A DNA stretch of 16,622 bases from Carex sylvatica (Eukaryota; Streptophyta; Magnoliopsida; Poales; Cyperaceae), in NCBI GenBank assembly GCA_964058845.1, contig CAXKVR010000692.1, positions 7,501 through 24,122 on the forward strand, in the 5' to 3' direction. The notes beneath the pieces are model-generated. The model did not search any database. It was not told where the DNA came from and saw nothing but the letters and a program-made list of their open reading frames with translations. Shown piece by piece: positions 1 through 7,491 of this stretch. The translations under genes were made by a program, and so were the position numbers. Numbering within the stretch: position 1 is the first letter of the stretch; each line of letters starts with the position of its first letter.

Positions 1-871
1 TTTACTTGATTGTGATTGATTTTAATTGCTTAGTTTGAATTGCTTGATTATTATTTGGTTTGACCACTAGATGAGGCCACATCTATAAGGTACTGTGTCC
101 AATTTGATCTTGCAACCAGACTAAGTACATGAGGTAGGATTAGTGATCCGACAGGGGAAACCAACTAGTAGCCGGAAGGTGAACATTTCCTCTTATCGAC
201 GGATAAGAGGTTACCTTTAGTATTCCAAACAAGTAACTTGGTAACTCGAACCAATATACGACAGTTGAGGTTTAGAGCCCAAAGAGGGCAGATATTGCAG
301 ATTTCATACCAAGTCGATAAACCAACATACGACAGTTGAGGTTTAGAAACATTAGGTCTGGTCAGTTGAACCCTACACAAAGGAACCACGTAAAGAAACA
401 GTGACTGGTGCATTAACTCGAAGTCCACACGACCCGTGTACAACAGTACACGGTCCGTGTAAGCTGATACGACCCGTGTAGGAAACTACACGGTCCGTGT
501 AAGCTGATACGACCCGTGTAAGAAATTACACGGTCCGTGTCAGGGACTGAGAGGCAGAACTGAGATAAGTCTGAAACCCTGGAAACTCCTTTTATTATTG
601 ATTTAAACCAAGTTTATTTACTGTCTTTCATTTAATTATTGTTATTGAACTGATTAGGAATTAAATACCAAAAACCAACCATTTCTCACTTCTAGTCTTT
701 AATTGATCTAAGTAGAATCCGGTTTAGATTTGAACCGTCCCTGTGATCGATACCCGATTATATACTATTCGATAGGACTGTGCACTTGCAGTCTGAACCG
801 AAGGTGTATTAAAGGTTAAAAGGTACAGCTCGCTGTACTGAAACTTTGTACCATACGCTTTTGTGTGAACA
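1..871 (+). mobile_element. Athila-like LTR, plus orientation, cut by the left window edge
   Basis: This is an inverted copy of 4855-5685: the first 105 bases match exactly, and I count about 20 substitutions over 831 bp by hand, mostly transitions. The one length difference is a 40-bp tandem unit, present here once more than in the other arm. The match stops exactly after GTGTGAACA at 871. That is the U5 end of the LTR, because the other copy has its TG/CA terminus at 4855, six bases from a tRNA-Asp primer site. No primer site follows 871, so this is best read as the 3' LTR (or solo LTR) of a plus-strand element lying mainly left of the window. Inside are a TTATC/GATAA stem-loop near 189-210, a 20-bp-scale repeat near 258 and 326, and six palindromic motifs at 428-540. 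Confidence 0.8.
428..540. repeat. Array of six palindromic ACACGG-N-CCGTGT-type motifs
   Basis: Six copies of a 12-14 bp near-palindrome lie at about 428-440, 448-460, 469-480, 488-500, 509-520 and 528-540. Two variants alternate: an ACGACCCGTGT form and an ACACGGTCCGTGT form. The unit from 461 to 500 is tandemly repeated at 501-540 with a 40-bp period. The matching inverted arm at 5185-5260 has only four motifs, so a pair was gained here or lost there. Confidence 0.85.
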
Positions 872-1572
872 GTCCCCCCAAGCTTGAACCAAGCTTAAGT
901 TAGAAAGTCGCGGACTTCGTATGTTGATATATGCAAAAGTTTTTTAATTTTTATCGAGCTCAAAGGCATCCAGATAGATTATGCCAGTACTCTATTTTAT
1001 TTTATTTTTAAATTGGGAGATGAGCTCAAAGGCGCCCCTAAGGACTTATTGCCAGTACTCTTATTTTCTCCATCTTTTAAAAATAATTTTTTTTTTCTTT
1101 TGCATATATCATGAATACACACATCCACTGGTATTCTCTCATATCAATGGATATCCCAATCTTTCTATTATTTAAAATCCCATTTCCTTATTTTTAAAGG
1201 CACAATTCAGTTTCAAAATGCTTTTTCGACATGATTCAAGTTTTCATCTTTTCAAGTTCTCAAAACAATCTCATTTAAAGCAGTTCTATGGTAAAATATG
1301 GGGTTAGTTCTAATTAATTTGGGGTCATCCCAATCATAACCAATTTTTTTCACAAAAGTCCTTAATTCTAACAATTCACGTAAGTTTTCCACCTAAAAAT
1401 ATAATTTTTGAAAAATAAACATGTCCTAAATGCAGATACAGTTTTCTTCTATTCTACCCCCCAAGCTTAAATAAAGCATTGTCCTCAATGCTTGAATTCA
1501 CACAAGAAAAAGTAAATAAAAGAAAATATAAAAATTAACCAGACATGGAGTGAGGGGTGAAGCGGGGGCACC
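872..1572 (-). mobile_element. 3' non-coding block of element E1
   Basis: No coding frame is supported. On the minus strand, after the gag-pro stop, there is a GAGGACAATGC...AAGCTTGGGGGG tract (about 1456-1495). This kind of tract is common downstream of the coding region in Athila/Tat elements. A second AAGCTTGGGGGG tract lies at about 872-885, right against the inverted LTR end. The block is clearly homologous in order and sequence to 6822-7430 of element E2, with shared landmarks around GAGCTCAAAGGC, CCAGTACTCTTATTTTCTCC, GTACACAC and GGATATCCCAATCTTTCTAT. A segment of about 66 bp is tandemly duplicated here (956-~1062) and single in E2. Confidence 0.7.
956..1062. repeat. Tandem duplication with ~66-bp period in the E1 3' block
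   Basis: GAGCTCAAAGGC followed by a GCCAGTACTCT segment occurs at 956-993 and again at 1022-1062. Element E2 has the corresponding segment once, near 6893-6935. The duplication is therefore specific to E1 or its subfamily. Confidence 0.75.
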
Positions 1573-1650
1573 TCACTGATCGGTGGGAGGTGGGTCGGGT
1601 GGATCTGGGCGGAGCGCCCACCTCTGAGGTGCACGGATGGAGTGCTGGTC

Positions 1651-2013
1651 TGCACGGTCCGAATGATATCTGTACGGTCCGTGTGAGCTGGCGCTGATTC
1701 TGCTGGTAAGGAAGGTGGCTGGTGTCGTGCATGTGAACTTCTTGATCAAATCTCCAATCACATTTTGCTGAACTCGCATTATAATACTCCAAATCCTTAT
1801 TTGTAGAGCTTTCAAATCATCCAAGAGGTTGGGGTTGGCTGGAAACGGTTGGAGTTCAAGAGTTGGTTGCTCTGTCTGGGCTGTTGTACGGTCCGTATGA
1901 GATGAGTCCGATCCGTGTACTGCCCCTGTGTGAGCCTTGTGCGCCCCGTGTGCCTGCGCCAGCTGCTCTGATTGTGGGGTACGGACCGTGTGAGATGCAT
2001 GCAGTCCGTGTGT
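1651..2013. repeat. Palindromic motifs in the E1 post-protease tail
   Basis: Full or degenerate copies lie near 1651-1664, 1671-1685, 1883-1900, 1904-1920, 1939-1953, 1976-1992 and 2000-2013. They make up much of the His/Thr/Arg-rich tail after the protease. Several have lost one half-site. Confidence 0.65.
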
Positions 2014-2914
2014 CAGGTCCTCCAGAGTGTCAGACTTTGCTTCTGTTGCAAGCACCTTTTCTTGAGCAGCTTCCTTCTCCTGCGATTCAGATAAATAATC
2101 AGGATATATTTTTTTTAAAAATTTACCATAATCCTCACGGCTTTGTTCCTTGACCAAGTGGTCAACCATGTCGATCGCGCAGCACATTTCTGGTTTGTCT
2201 GGTTCAGATGGGTACTTCATAGCTCGATTGAGGTTGAACTGGACCTTTTCGTCTCCAATCCGCAGAGTCAGGGTTCCATTCTCCACGTCAATGAGTGTTC
2301 GAGCTGTCTTTAAAAATGGTCGTCCCAGAATGATAGGGATTTCCTTGTCTTCCTCCATCTCCATGACAACAAAGTCAACAGGTACATAAAACTTGCCAAC
2401 CAGGACTGGCACATCCTCCACTATCCCAAGTGGTAGCCTGACAAAAGAATCAGCAAGCTGTAAAGTCATGCGCGTGGGTTTGAGCTCGCCTACTCCCATG
2501 CGCTCAAAGATAGTGCGTGGCATGAGACTCACGCTGGCCCCTAAGTCACATAGTGCTCGCTGAATGGTAGCTTTCCCAATTTGGCAAGGAATGGAGAATT
2601 TGCCTGGATCTTCTAGTTTTGGCGGGAGCTCGCTACTCAAGATTGCGCTGCACTGCTCTGTGAGTTTCACCGTCTCATGCCCCCCCAAGCTTCGTTTGTT
2701 TGTGAGGATGTCCTTGAGGAACTTGGTGTAGGTTGGTATTTGGGTTAAGGCATCGGTGAATGGAATGGTGATGTGCAGTTGCTTGAGCACTTGGATGAAG
2801 TTGGCGAATTGCTCGTTAAGTCTAGACTCAGCTAGCCTCTGAGGAAAGGGTACAGGCGGCCGATATGGTGGTGGTTTTTGGGCCTCCTTTCTTCCCTGGC
2901 TGTCAGGTCCATTT

Positions 2915-3063
2915 TGTACGGGTCGTGTCACACTGACACGGTCCGTGTCGAAACTAGTTTGAACTGGTTCTGCTGACTGTGTCGACTCTGCAAGGTTGGG
3001 TTGCTCAGTTTCTACAACATGTGATTTCTGCACGGTCCGTGTGGAGTCTGCACGGTCCGTGTG
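2915..3063. repeat. Four palindromic motifs in the E1 gag-protease spacer
   Basis: Copies lie at about 2915-2930, 2935-2949, 3029-3043 and 3049-3063, again in pairs with a ~20-bp step. They are inside the reading frame between the zinc-knuckle region and the protease and give short Thr-Arg/Asp-Arg-Val peptides. Confidence 0.75.
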
Positions 3064-4504
3064 CTGGGCTGCTGAATCAGGGGACTTGGCAGGACCCTGA
3101 TAATAGGTCCCACTTCACAGTGTGATGGCTTTGACCTCTCCTCTAGGGTTGAGTTCTGGTTGACTGGGCAGCCTTCCAGGTTGTGATTGATTCGGTGCAG
3201 CCTGATGATCCATTTGCTCCAATATCAATTTATTCTGAGCAACCAGTTGAGCATTCAACGTTTGCATCTGTTGCATTTGCTCAAAAATCATCTGGTTCAT
3301 CTTCCCTTGCTCATGCATGAAATTACTCACAGCGGGAGTGATATATGGCTGGGGAGGACCGGATTGAGATGCTTGGTTGTTTGAGACGGGAAATGAAGCA
3401 TTGTTGTAGAAGTTTCGGTTGTTGCCGCTCGAGGAGTTGTTGAATGGGGCGGGGTTGTTCTGGTTCCACCTCCAGTTTTGCTGCTCAACCAGGTCCTTGG
3501 AGTAAGATCGATTGTAAGGAGGTTTCGGAAAGTATAATGGTTCATTGTTGAGAGAATGGACTTGTTCGGTCTCTCCATCATTCTGCGCCAGTGGGCATTG
3601 CTCATACACATGCCCCTTATCGCCGCACATGACACAGGGTTGTGGCTGCTGGCTGGCGACCGCCTTCACGCTTATCTTGTCGAATGCTCTCTGCATAGCA
3701 TCTATTTTGGCGGTTAGGGCGGTGATCTGATCCACTTCGAATTTGCCTCCACCTCCTGGTAGAGTGTTGTCGCGACCGGACCATTGTTGATTCTGAGCCA
3801 TGCTGTCAATCAAATGCATAGCCTCGCGAGGTTCCCTTGACATAAGAGCTCCACCTGCAACAGCATCAACAGATATACGAGTGCTTTCAGTTAAACCATC
3901 GTAAAAAGTTTGGATCAAGAGCCAATCAGGGAGACCATGGTGGGGACAAGAATACTGTAACTCCCTAAACCTTTCCCAGGACTCGTTCAGGGGTTCATCA
4001 GACATTTGCCTAAAGCCAGTCAGTTGGGTTCTCACCTTAGCAGTTCGTTTATGAGGGAAAAACCTAGTTAAAAATGAATCAGACAATTCCCTCCAGTTGG
4101 TAATAGAATCCCTTGGTAATGACACTAACCATTTCTTAGCTTTATCCCTAAGTGTGAAAGGAAACAAAGCAAGTTTAATGTAATCAGACTGTGCCCCATT
4201 GGTCTTAATGGTGGTACAACACTCGAGAAAAGTTTAGAGATGAGTGTGTGGATCTTCATGATCCAAGCCATTGAAGGTGTTCTGCTGCACAATATTGACA
4301 ATGCCCGGATTTAAGGCCGATTGTTGCCCTGGAATTCTTGGCAGCCGGATTGCACCTCTCACGTCTCCAGCTCGAGGCACATTGAACTCGCGAAGAGTCC
4401 TTGGTTGAAAGCCGTGCATGCTCATATCATCCATGTCGTCAGTCAGAAATTCCTCCATTTTCTTCTCCCCTTCACTCTTTGAATGCTGGCTGTGGTGCTC
4501 AGAG

Positions 4505-4674
4505 TGTACGGACCGTGTGTCTCTTGCACGACCCGTGTGAGGAGGTTGTTGGCCAGGGGGTATGGCTGTCAGATTCGGATCGGGTAGGGCAGCCATGTTG
4601 AGAGGTGGTTGTGCAGGAACAGGTGGGTATGGAGGGGTTACACGGACCGTATCAGAAGTTGTGCAGTCCGTGTC
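4505..4674. repeat. Four palindromic motifs at the 5' end of E1 gag
   Basis: Motif copies lie at about 4505-4519, 4525-4539, 4638-4652 and 4660-4674, in two pairs. The first pair lies inside translated gag sequence (residues around HTGRARDTRS). The second lies in the open leader just upstream of the ATG. Confidence 0.75.
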
Positions 4675-4806
4675 AAGTACTGGTCCCCTACTCCTCAGAT
4701 GGTAATCGCCCTTTGGAGGTAGTATGAATTCCAGCTTGTTCCTGAGAGAGATAAAATAAGAACAGAAAAGATAAAGATTAAAATCTAGATTAACTAAATT
4801 AAGCAA
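4597..4806 (-). other. Open leader in frame with E1 gag, possible 3' splice site
   Basis: The gag frame stays open upstream of its first ATG to 4806 without supplying another ATG. On the minus strand the stretch near 4740-4770 is pyrimidine-rich and ends in CTCTCTCAG followed by GAACAAGCTGG, which resembles a plant 3' splice site. A spliced leader could therefore donate an upstream start codon, as with leader introns known in some plant Ty3 elements. This is inference; no donor site was identified. Confidence 0.3.
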
Positions 4807-4830
4807 AAATCCAGAAAATAAATGATGTCG

Positions 4831-4848
4831 TCCCCGGCAACAGCGCCA
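4831..4848 (-). promoter_or_regulatory. Primer-binding site for tRNA-Asp (E1)
   Basis: The minus strand reads TGGCGCTGTTGCCGGGGA. This is complementary to the 3' end of plant tRNA-Asp at 17 of 18 positions, with one mismatch inside. It sits six bases from the LTR end, the expected place for the minus-strand DNA primer. tRNA-Asp priming is typical of Athila-type elements. Confidence 0.85.
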
Positions 4849-5184
4849 AAAACTTGTTCACACAAAAGCGTATGGTACAAAGTTTCAGTACAGCAAGCTG
4901 TACCTTTTAACCTTTAATACACCTTCGGTTCAGACTGCAAGTGCACAGTCCTATCGAGTAGTATATCGTCAGGTATCGATCACAGGAACGGTTCAAATCT
5001 AAACCGGACTCTACTTAAATCAGTTAAAGACTAGAAGTGAGAAATGGTTGGTTTTTGGTATTTAATTCCTAATCAGTTCAATAACAGTAATTAAATGAAA
5101 GACAGTAAATAAACTTGGTTTAAATCAATAATAAAAGGAGTTTCCAGGGTTTCAGACTTATCTCAGTTCTGCCTCTCAGTCCCT

Positions 5185-5260
5185 GACACGGACCGTGTAA
5201 TTTCTTACACGGGTTGTATCAGCTTACACGGACCGTGTACTGTCGTACACGGGTCGTGTG
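5185..5260. repeat. Four palindromic motifs in the E1 5' LTR
   Basis: Copies lie at about 5185-5199, 5206-5219, 5225-5239 and 5246-5260, a regular ~20-bp spacing. Perfect forms read ACACGGACCGTGT; one copy has a decayed half (GGGTTGTAT). This is the inverted counterpart of 428-540, lacking one 40-bp unit. Confidence 0.85.
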
Positions 5261-6040
5261 GACTTCGAGTTAATGCACCAGTCACTGTTTCTTTACGTGG
5301 TTCCTTAGTGTAGGGTTCAACTGACCAGACCTAATGTTTCTAAACATCAACTGTCGTATGTTGGTTTATCGACTTGGTATGGAATCTCCAATATCTGCCC
5401 TCTTTGGGCTCTAAACCTCAACTGTCGTATATTGGTTCGAGTTACCAAGTTACTTGTTTGGAATACTAAAGGTAACCTCTTATCCGTTGATAAGAGGAAA
5501 TGTTCACCTTCCGGCTACTAGTTGGTTTCCCCTATCGGATCACTAATCCTACCTCATGTACTTAATCTGGTTTCAAGATCAAATTGGACACAGTACCTTA
5601 TAGATGTGGCCTCATCTAGTGGTCAAACCAAATAATAATCAAGCAATTCAAACTAAGCAATTAAAATCAATCACAATCAAGTAAACACAAATTTCAACGT
5701 AAAAATCCAATAACTAGATGCAAAACAAAACATTCGATTACATCTTAACCCTAGAAACTAATAAAACTACTCAAACATAGTACTAAAACAGATAACAAAG
5801 ATAAAAGAATGAGAATTCATTCTAAAACCCGAAGTACAAAGAAGATCCACAAAAAAAACTCGCGTCTTTTGATTCTCAACTTCGTCTCCAAGCAATAGCC
5901 GTCAATCTCTAACCCTAGAATTGTCTCTCTGCTCCAGAATGCCTTTCTGGTGCAAGAAATCCCGTCTTTATAGCCTAGGCCAACTTTCCTTCCATTAGAT
6001 TTCTTTCCAGAATTCTAGATCTCTTTCCGGATTTGTCTAA

Positions 6041-6164
6041 TACGACCCGTGTAACATCCTGTACGGGTCGTGTGCCTGTGTCTCTTCTGAGGTCGAGTCA
6101 GCAGTCGTGTCTGTGGTCGAGTCGAGGTTGGTACGACCCGCACAAGAATGTACACGGGTCGTGT
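6041..6164. repeat. Second palindromic cluster in the E1 LTR
   Basis: Two converging pairs, at 6041-6053/6061-6074 and 6131-6143/6151-6164, each combine a TACGACCCG-type half with a TACGGGTCG-type half. Each pair can therefore fold into a larger hairpin of about 33 bp. The cluster lies in the same part of the LTR as the GGCCGTG repeats of E2 (13368-13507). Confidence 0.75.
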
Positions 6165-6359
6165 AAATACTTCTCAAATTCCAGATTCTCCTCGATTTCA
6201 TCTCATTCCTGCAAAGTAAGAACAAACTTGCAGCAGTACCATATTCTATAGATATTCAATGCAATATGACTGATTTAATGATTCTAAACACAGGTTTTGG
6301 TACAAAATATAGGTCGGAAAGTAGATATGTTTGCGAGATATCATAAATGCACAATTATC

Positions 6360-6498
6360 TTGCCATAAGGAGACAGTGATACTGTGCTCCAACGACCTTC
6401 AATTGGAGTGTTGTATTTTGGTTGTAAATGCCCTATTATATTGCTATATAGAGTCACTACTATAGTGCTCCAGACACCAAGAATTGGAGTGTTGTATT
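6360..6498 (-). promoter_or_regulatory. Tandem TATA-containing modules, likely E1 LTR promoter
   Basis: Repeat units of about 80 bp contain, on the minus strand, GGAGCACTATAGTAGTGA, then CTATATAG (6443-6450), then TTTACAAC and ACAACACTCCAATT. One unit is well preserved and one is decayed. The same modules recur at 13650-13800 at the corresponding end of the E2 LTR. CTATATAG in a TGACTCTATATAGCAA context fits a plant TATA box. The promoter role is inferred. Confidence 0.5.
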
Positions 6499-7491
6499 AA
6501 ACCTTGCTTGTCCTCAAGCAAAAATCTAAACTTTGAGCAATTGGTTTACCTCTAAATTTAACCAGATTACCTTGATACTCTAATTATTGAAAAATTCACA
6601 TGAGCTTGCTAGGTTTTGAAGAAATTCTCGTGAATCCTTTTGAACAATAATACATATTTCATTGAATCAATCTTACTTCACCCCACAGTTTGACTTAATT
6701 AAATTTCATATTCAAAGATGTCTTACTATTTGCAAAAACTACTTATTTTGGATTTATCAATATCTCGTTTTTCTTTCCAAAAATATACCCTCATTTTGTG
6801 GTGATTTTCTGAAATTTTTGCCCCCCCAAGCTTGAAACAAGCTTGGGTTAGAAAGTTGTGGACTTCGTGTGTTGATATATGCATTTAGGAGACGAGCTCA
6901 AAGGCATCACATATGATTTATTACCAGTACTCTTATTTTCTCCATTTTTTTTCTTCTTTTCTTTTTCATTTGCATACATCATGAGTACACACACCCAAGA
7001 GTATTTTTTTCATACCAAAGGATATCCCAATCTTTCTATATTTTGAAATCCAATGTTTCATTTTTTCAAAGTCCTAAAACATCTCATCCTATGCAATTCT
7101 TTTTTAGTCAAACATGGGGTTATTTCCAATTTAATTCAATGTCATCCATATTTTTGTCAAAAAGTTCCAATCAAATCTTCAATCCTGGCAATCACATAAA
7201 TTTATCAACAAAATGCATGACATAAAACTAGGTAAACATCCTAACAAGTCGGACTGGACCCTATTCAAGGTTAGGTAAAACCCTAGTTTCAAAAAAAAAT
7301 TTAAAATTTAAACATGCCTAAACTCAATGCAAGATACAACTGTGAATTTCAGTTTTTCATTTATCCTCCCCCCCCAGCTTAAACAAAACATTGTCCGCAA
7401 TGTGTAAATTCATACTAGAAGAGAAAATTAAAAGAAAAATAGAAACTCACAACATGGCAGAAGTGATGATGGAAGGAGAAGCGCTGGGCGC
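6498..7491 (-). mobile_element. 3' non-coding region of E2
   Basis: On the minus strand, after the E2 stop codon, come a GACAATG...GGGGGGGG tract (about 7371-7400), a block homologous to 872-1572 of E1, a second AAGCTTGGGGGGGC tract (about 6822-6836), about 300 bp of AT-rich sequence, and TTTGCTTGAGGACAAGCAAGG (about 6503-6525). The last motif is common near the 3' end of plant Tat/Athila-type elements. No clean LTR start follows any of the three tracts. Instead the sequence runs into the LTR assigned to E1, so the two elements may share or abut that LTR. Confidence 0.6.

Larger units (their letters stand above)
1573..4596 (-). pseudogene. gag-pro: gag-pro polyprotein of E1, broken by two in-frame stops
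   Basis: A single reading frame of about 1007 codons runs from the first in-frame ATG (4596) to a stop at 1573-1575. It is interrupted by TAA at 4234-4236 (codon 121) and TGA at 3115-3117 (codon 494), with no frameshift. Parts in order: a Pro/Gln-rich N-terminus; a retrotransposon gag core (codons ~130-260, with AKKWL and CPHHGLPDW); a CX2CX4HX4C zinc knuckle (3595-3636, codon 321 on); and an Athila-type aspartic protease with catalytic DLGAS (codon 684 on) and the flap/end motif IILGRPFL. The tail is His/Thr/Arg-rich where palindromic repeats are translated, and ends in a Pro-rich DPPDPPP stretch that resembles the end of E2's protein. Pol is missing between LELQPFP and this tail. Gag would form the particle and the protease would cleave it in the cytoplasm. 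Confidence 0.85.
872..6497 (-). mobile_element. E1: non-autonomous Athila-like LTR retrotransposon, 3' end not in window
   Basis: Read on the minus strand, the order is 5' LTR (4855-~6497), tRNA-Asp primer site (4831-4848), gag with zinc knuckle, aspartic protease, a short tail, then the 3' non-coding block. No reverse transcriptase, RNase H or integrase sequence is present, so the element depends on enzymes from elsewhere. The 3' LTR in the expected direct orientation is not seen: the sequence beside the G-rich tract at 872 is an LTR in the opposite orientation. The right limit at ~6497 is approximate; no clean TG boundary could be fixed. The protease region shares roughly 60% of residues with that of E2, so they are separate families rather than recent copies. 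Confidence 0.75.
4855..6497 (-). mobile_element. 5' LTR of E1
   Basis: The LTR end is fixed at 4855 by TGTTCACAC on the plus strand, next to the primer site, and by the matching end of the inverted copy at 871. The far end is approximate. Region 4855-5685 matches the inverted arm at 1-871. Further right are palindromic motifs at 6041-6164 and TATA-containing tandem modules near 6360-6498. A block at about 4930-4990 (CAAGTGCACAGTCCTATCG ... GGTATCGATC) matches a similarly placed block in the E2 LTR (12165-12215), so the two LTRs are related but diverged. A length of roughly 1.6 kb suits Athila LTRs. Confidence 0.75.

Noticed and set aside
165..443. 92-codon minus-strand frame inside the LTR
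   Set aside because: It lies within an LTR, has no recognisable domain, and its C-terminal part is AT/GC repeat sequence; taken as chance.
428..540. CRISPR-like array of short repeats with regular spacing
   Set aside because: The repeats are 12-14 bp palindromes with ~6-8 bp spacers in a plant LTR, and no associated genes exist; not CRISPR.
1535..1792. Alternative-frame minus ORF at the end of E1 pro
   Set aside because: It overlaps the main frame, has no similarity to the E2 tail and is shorter than the frame that carries the DPPDPPP ending.
1863..2389. Plus-strand frames opposite E1 gag-pro
   Set aside because: They mirror the minus-strand protease coding region, have low-complexity content and no family motif; shadows of the real frame.
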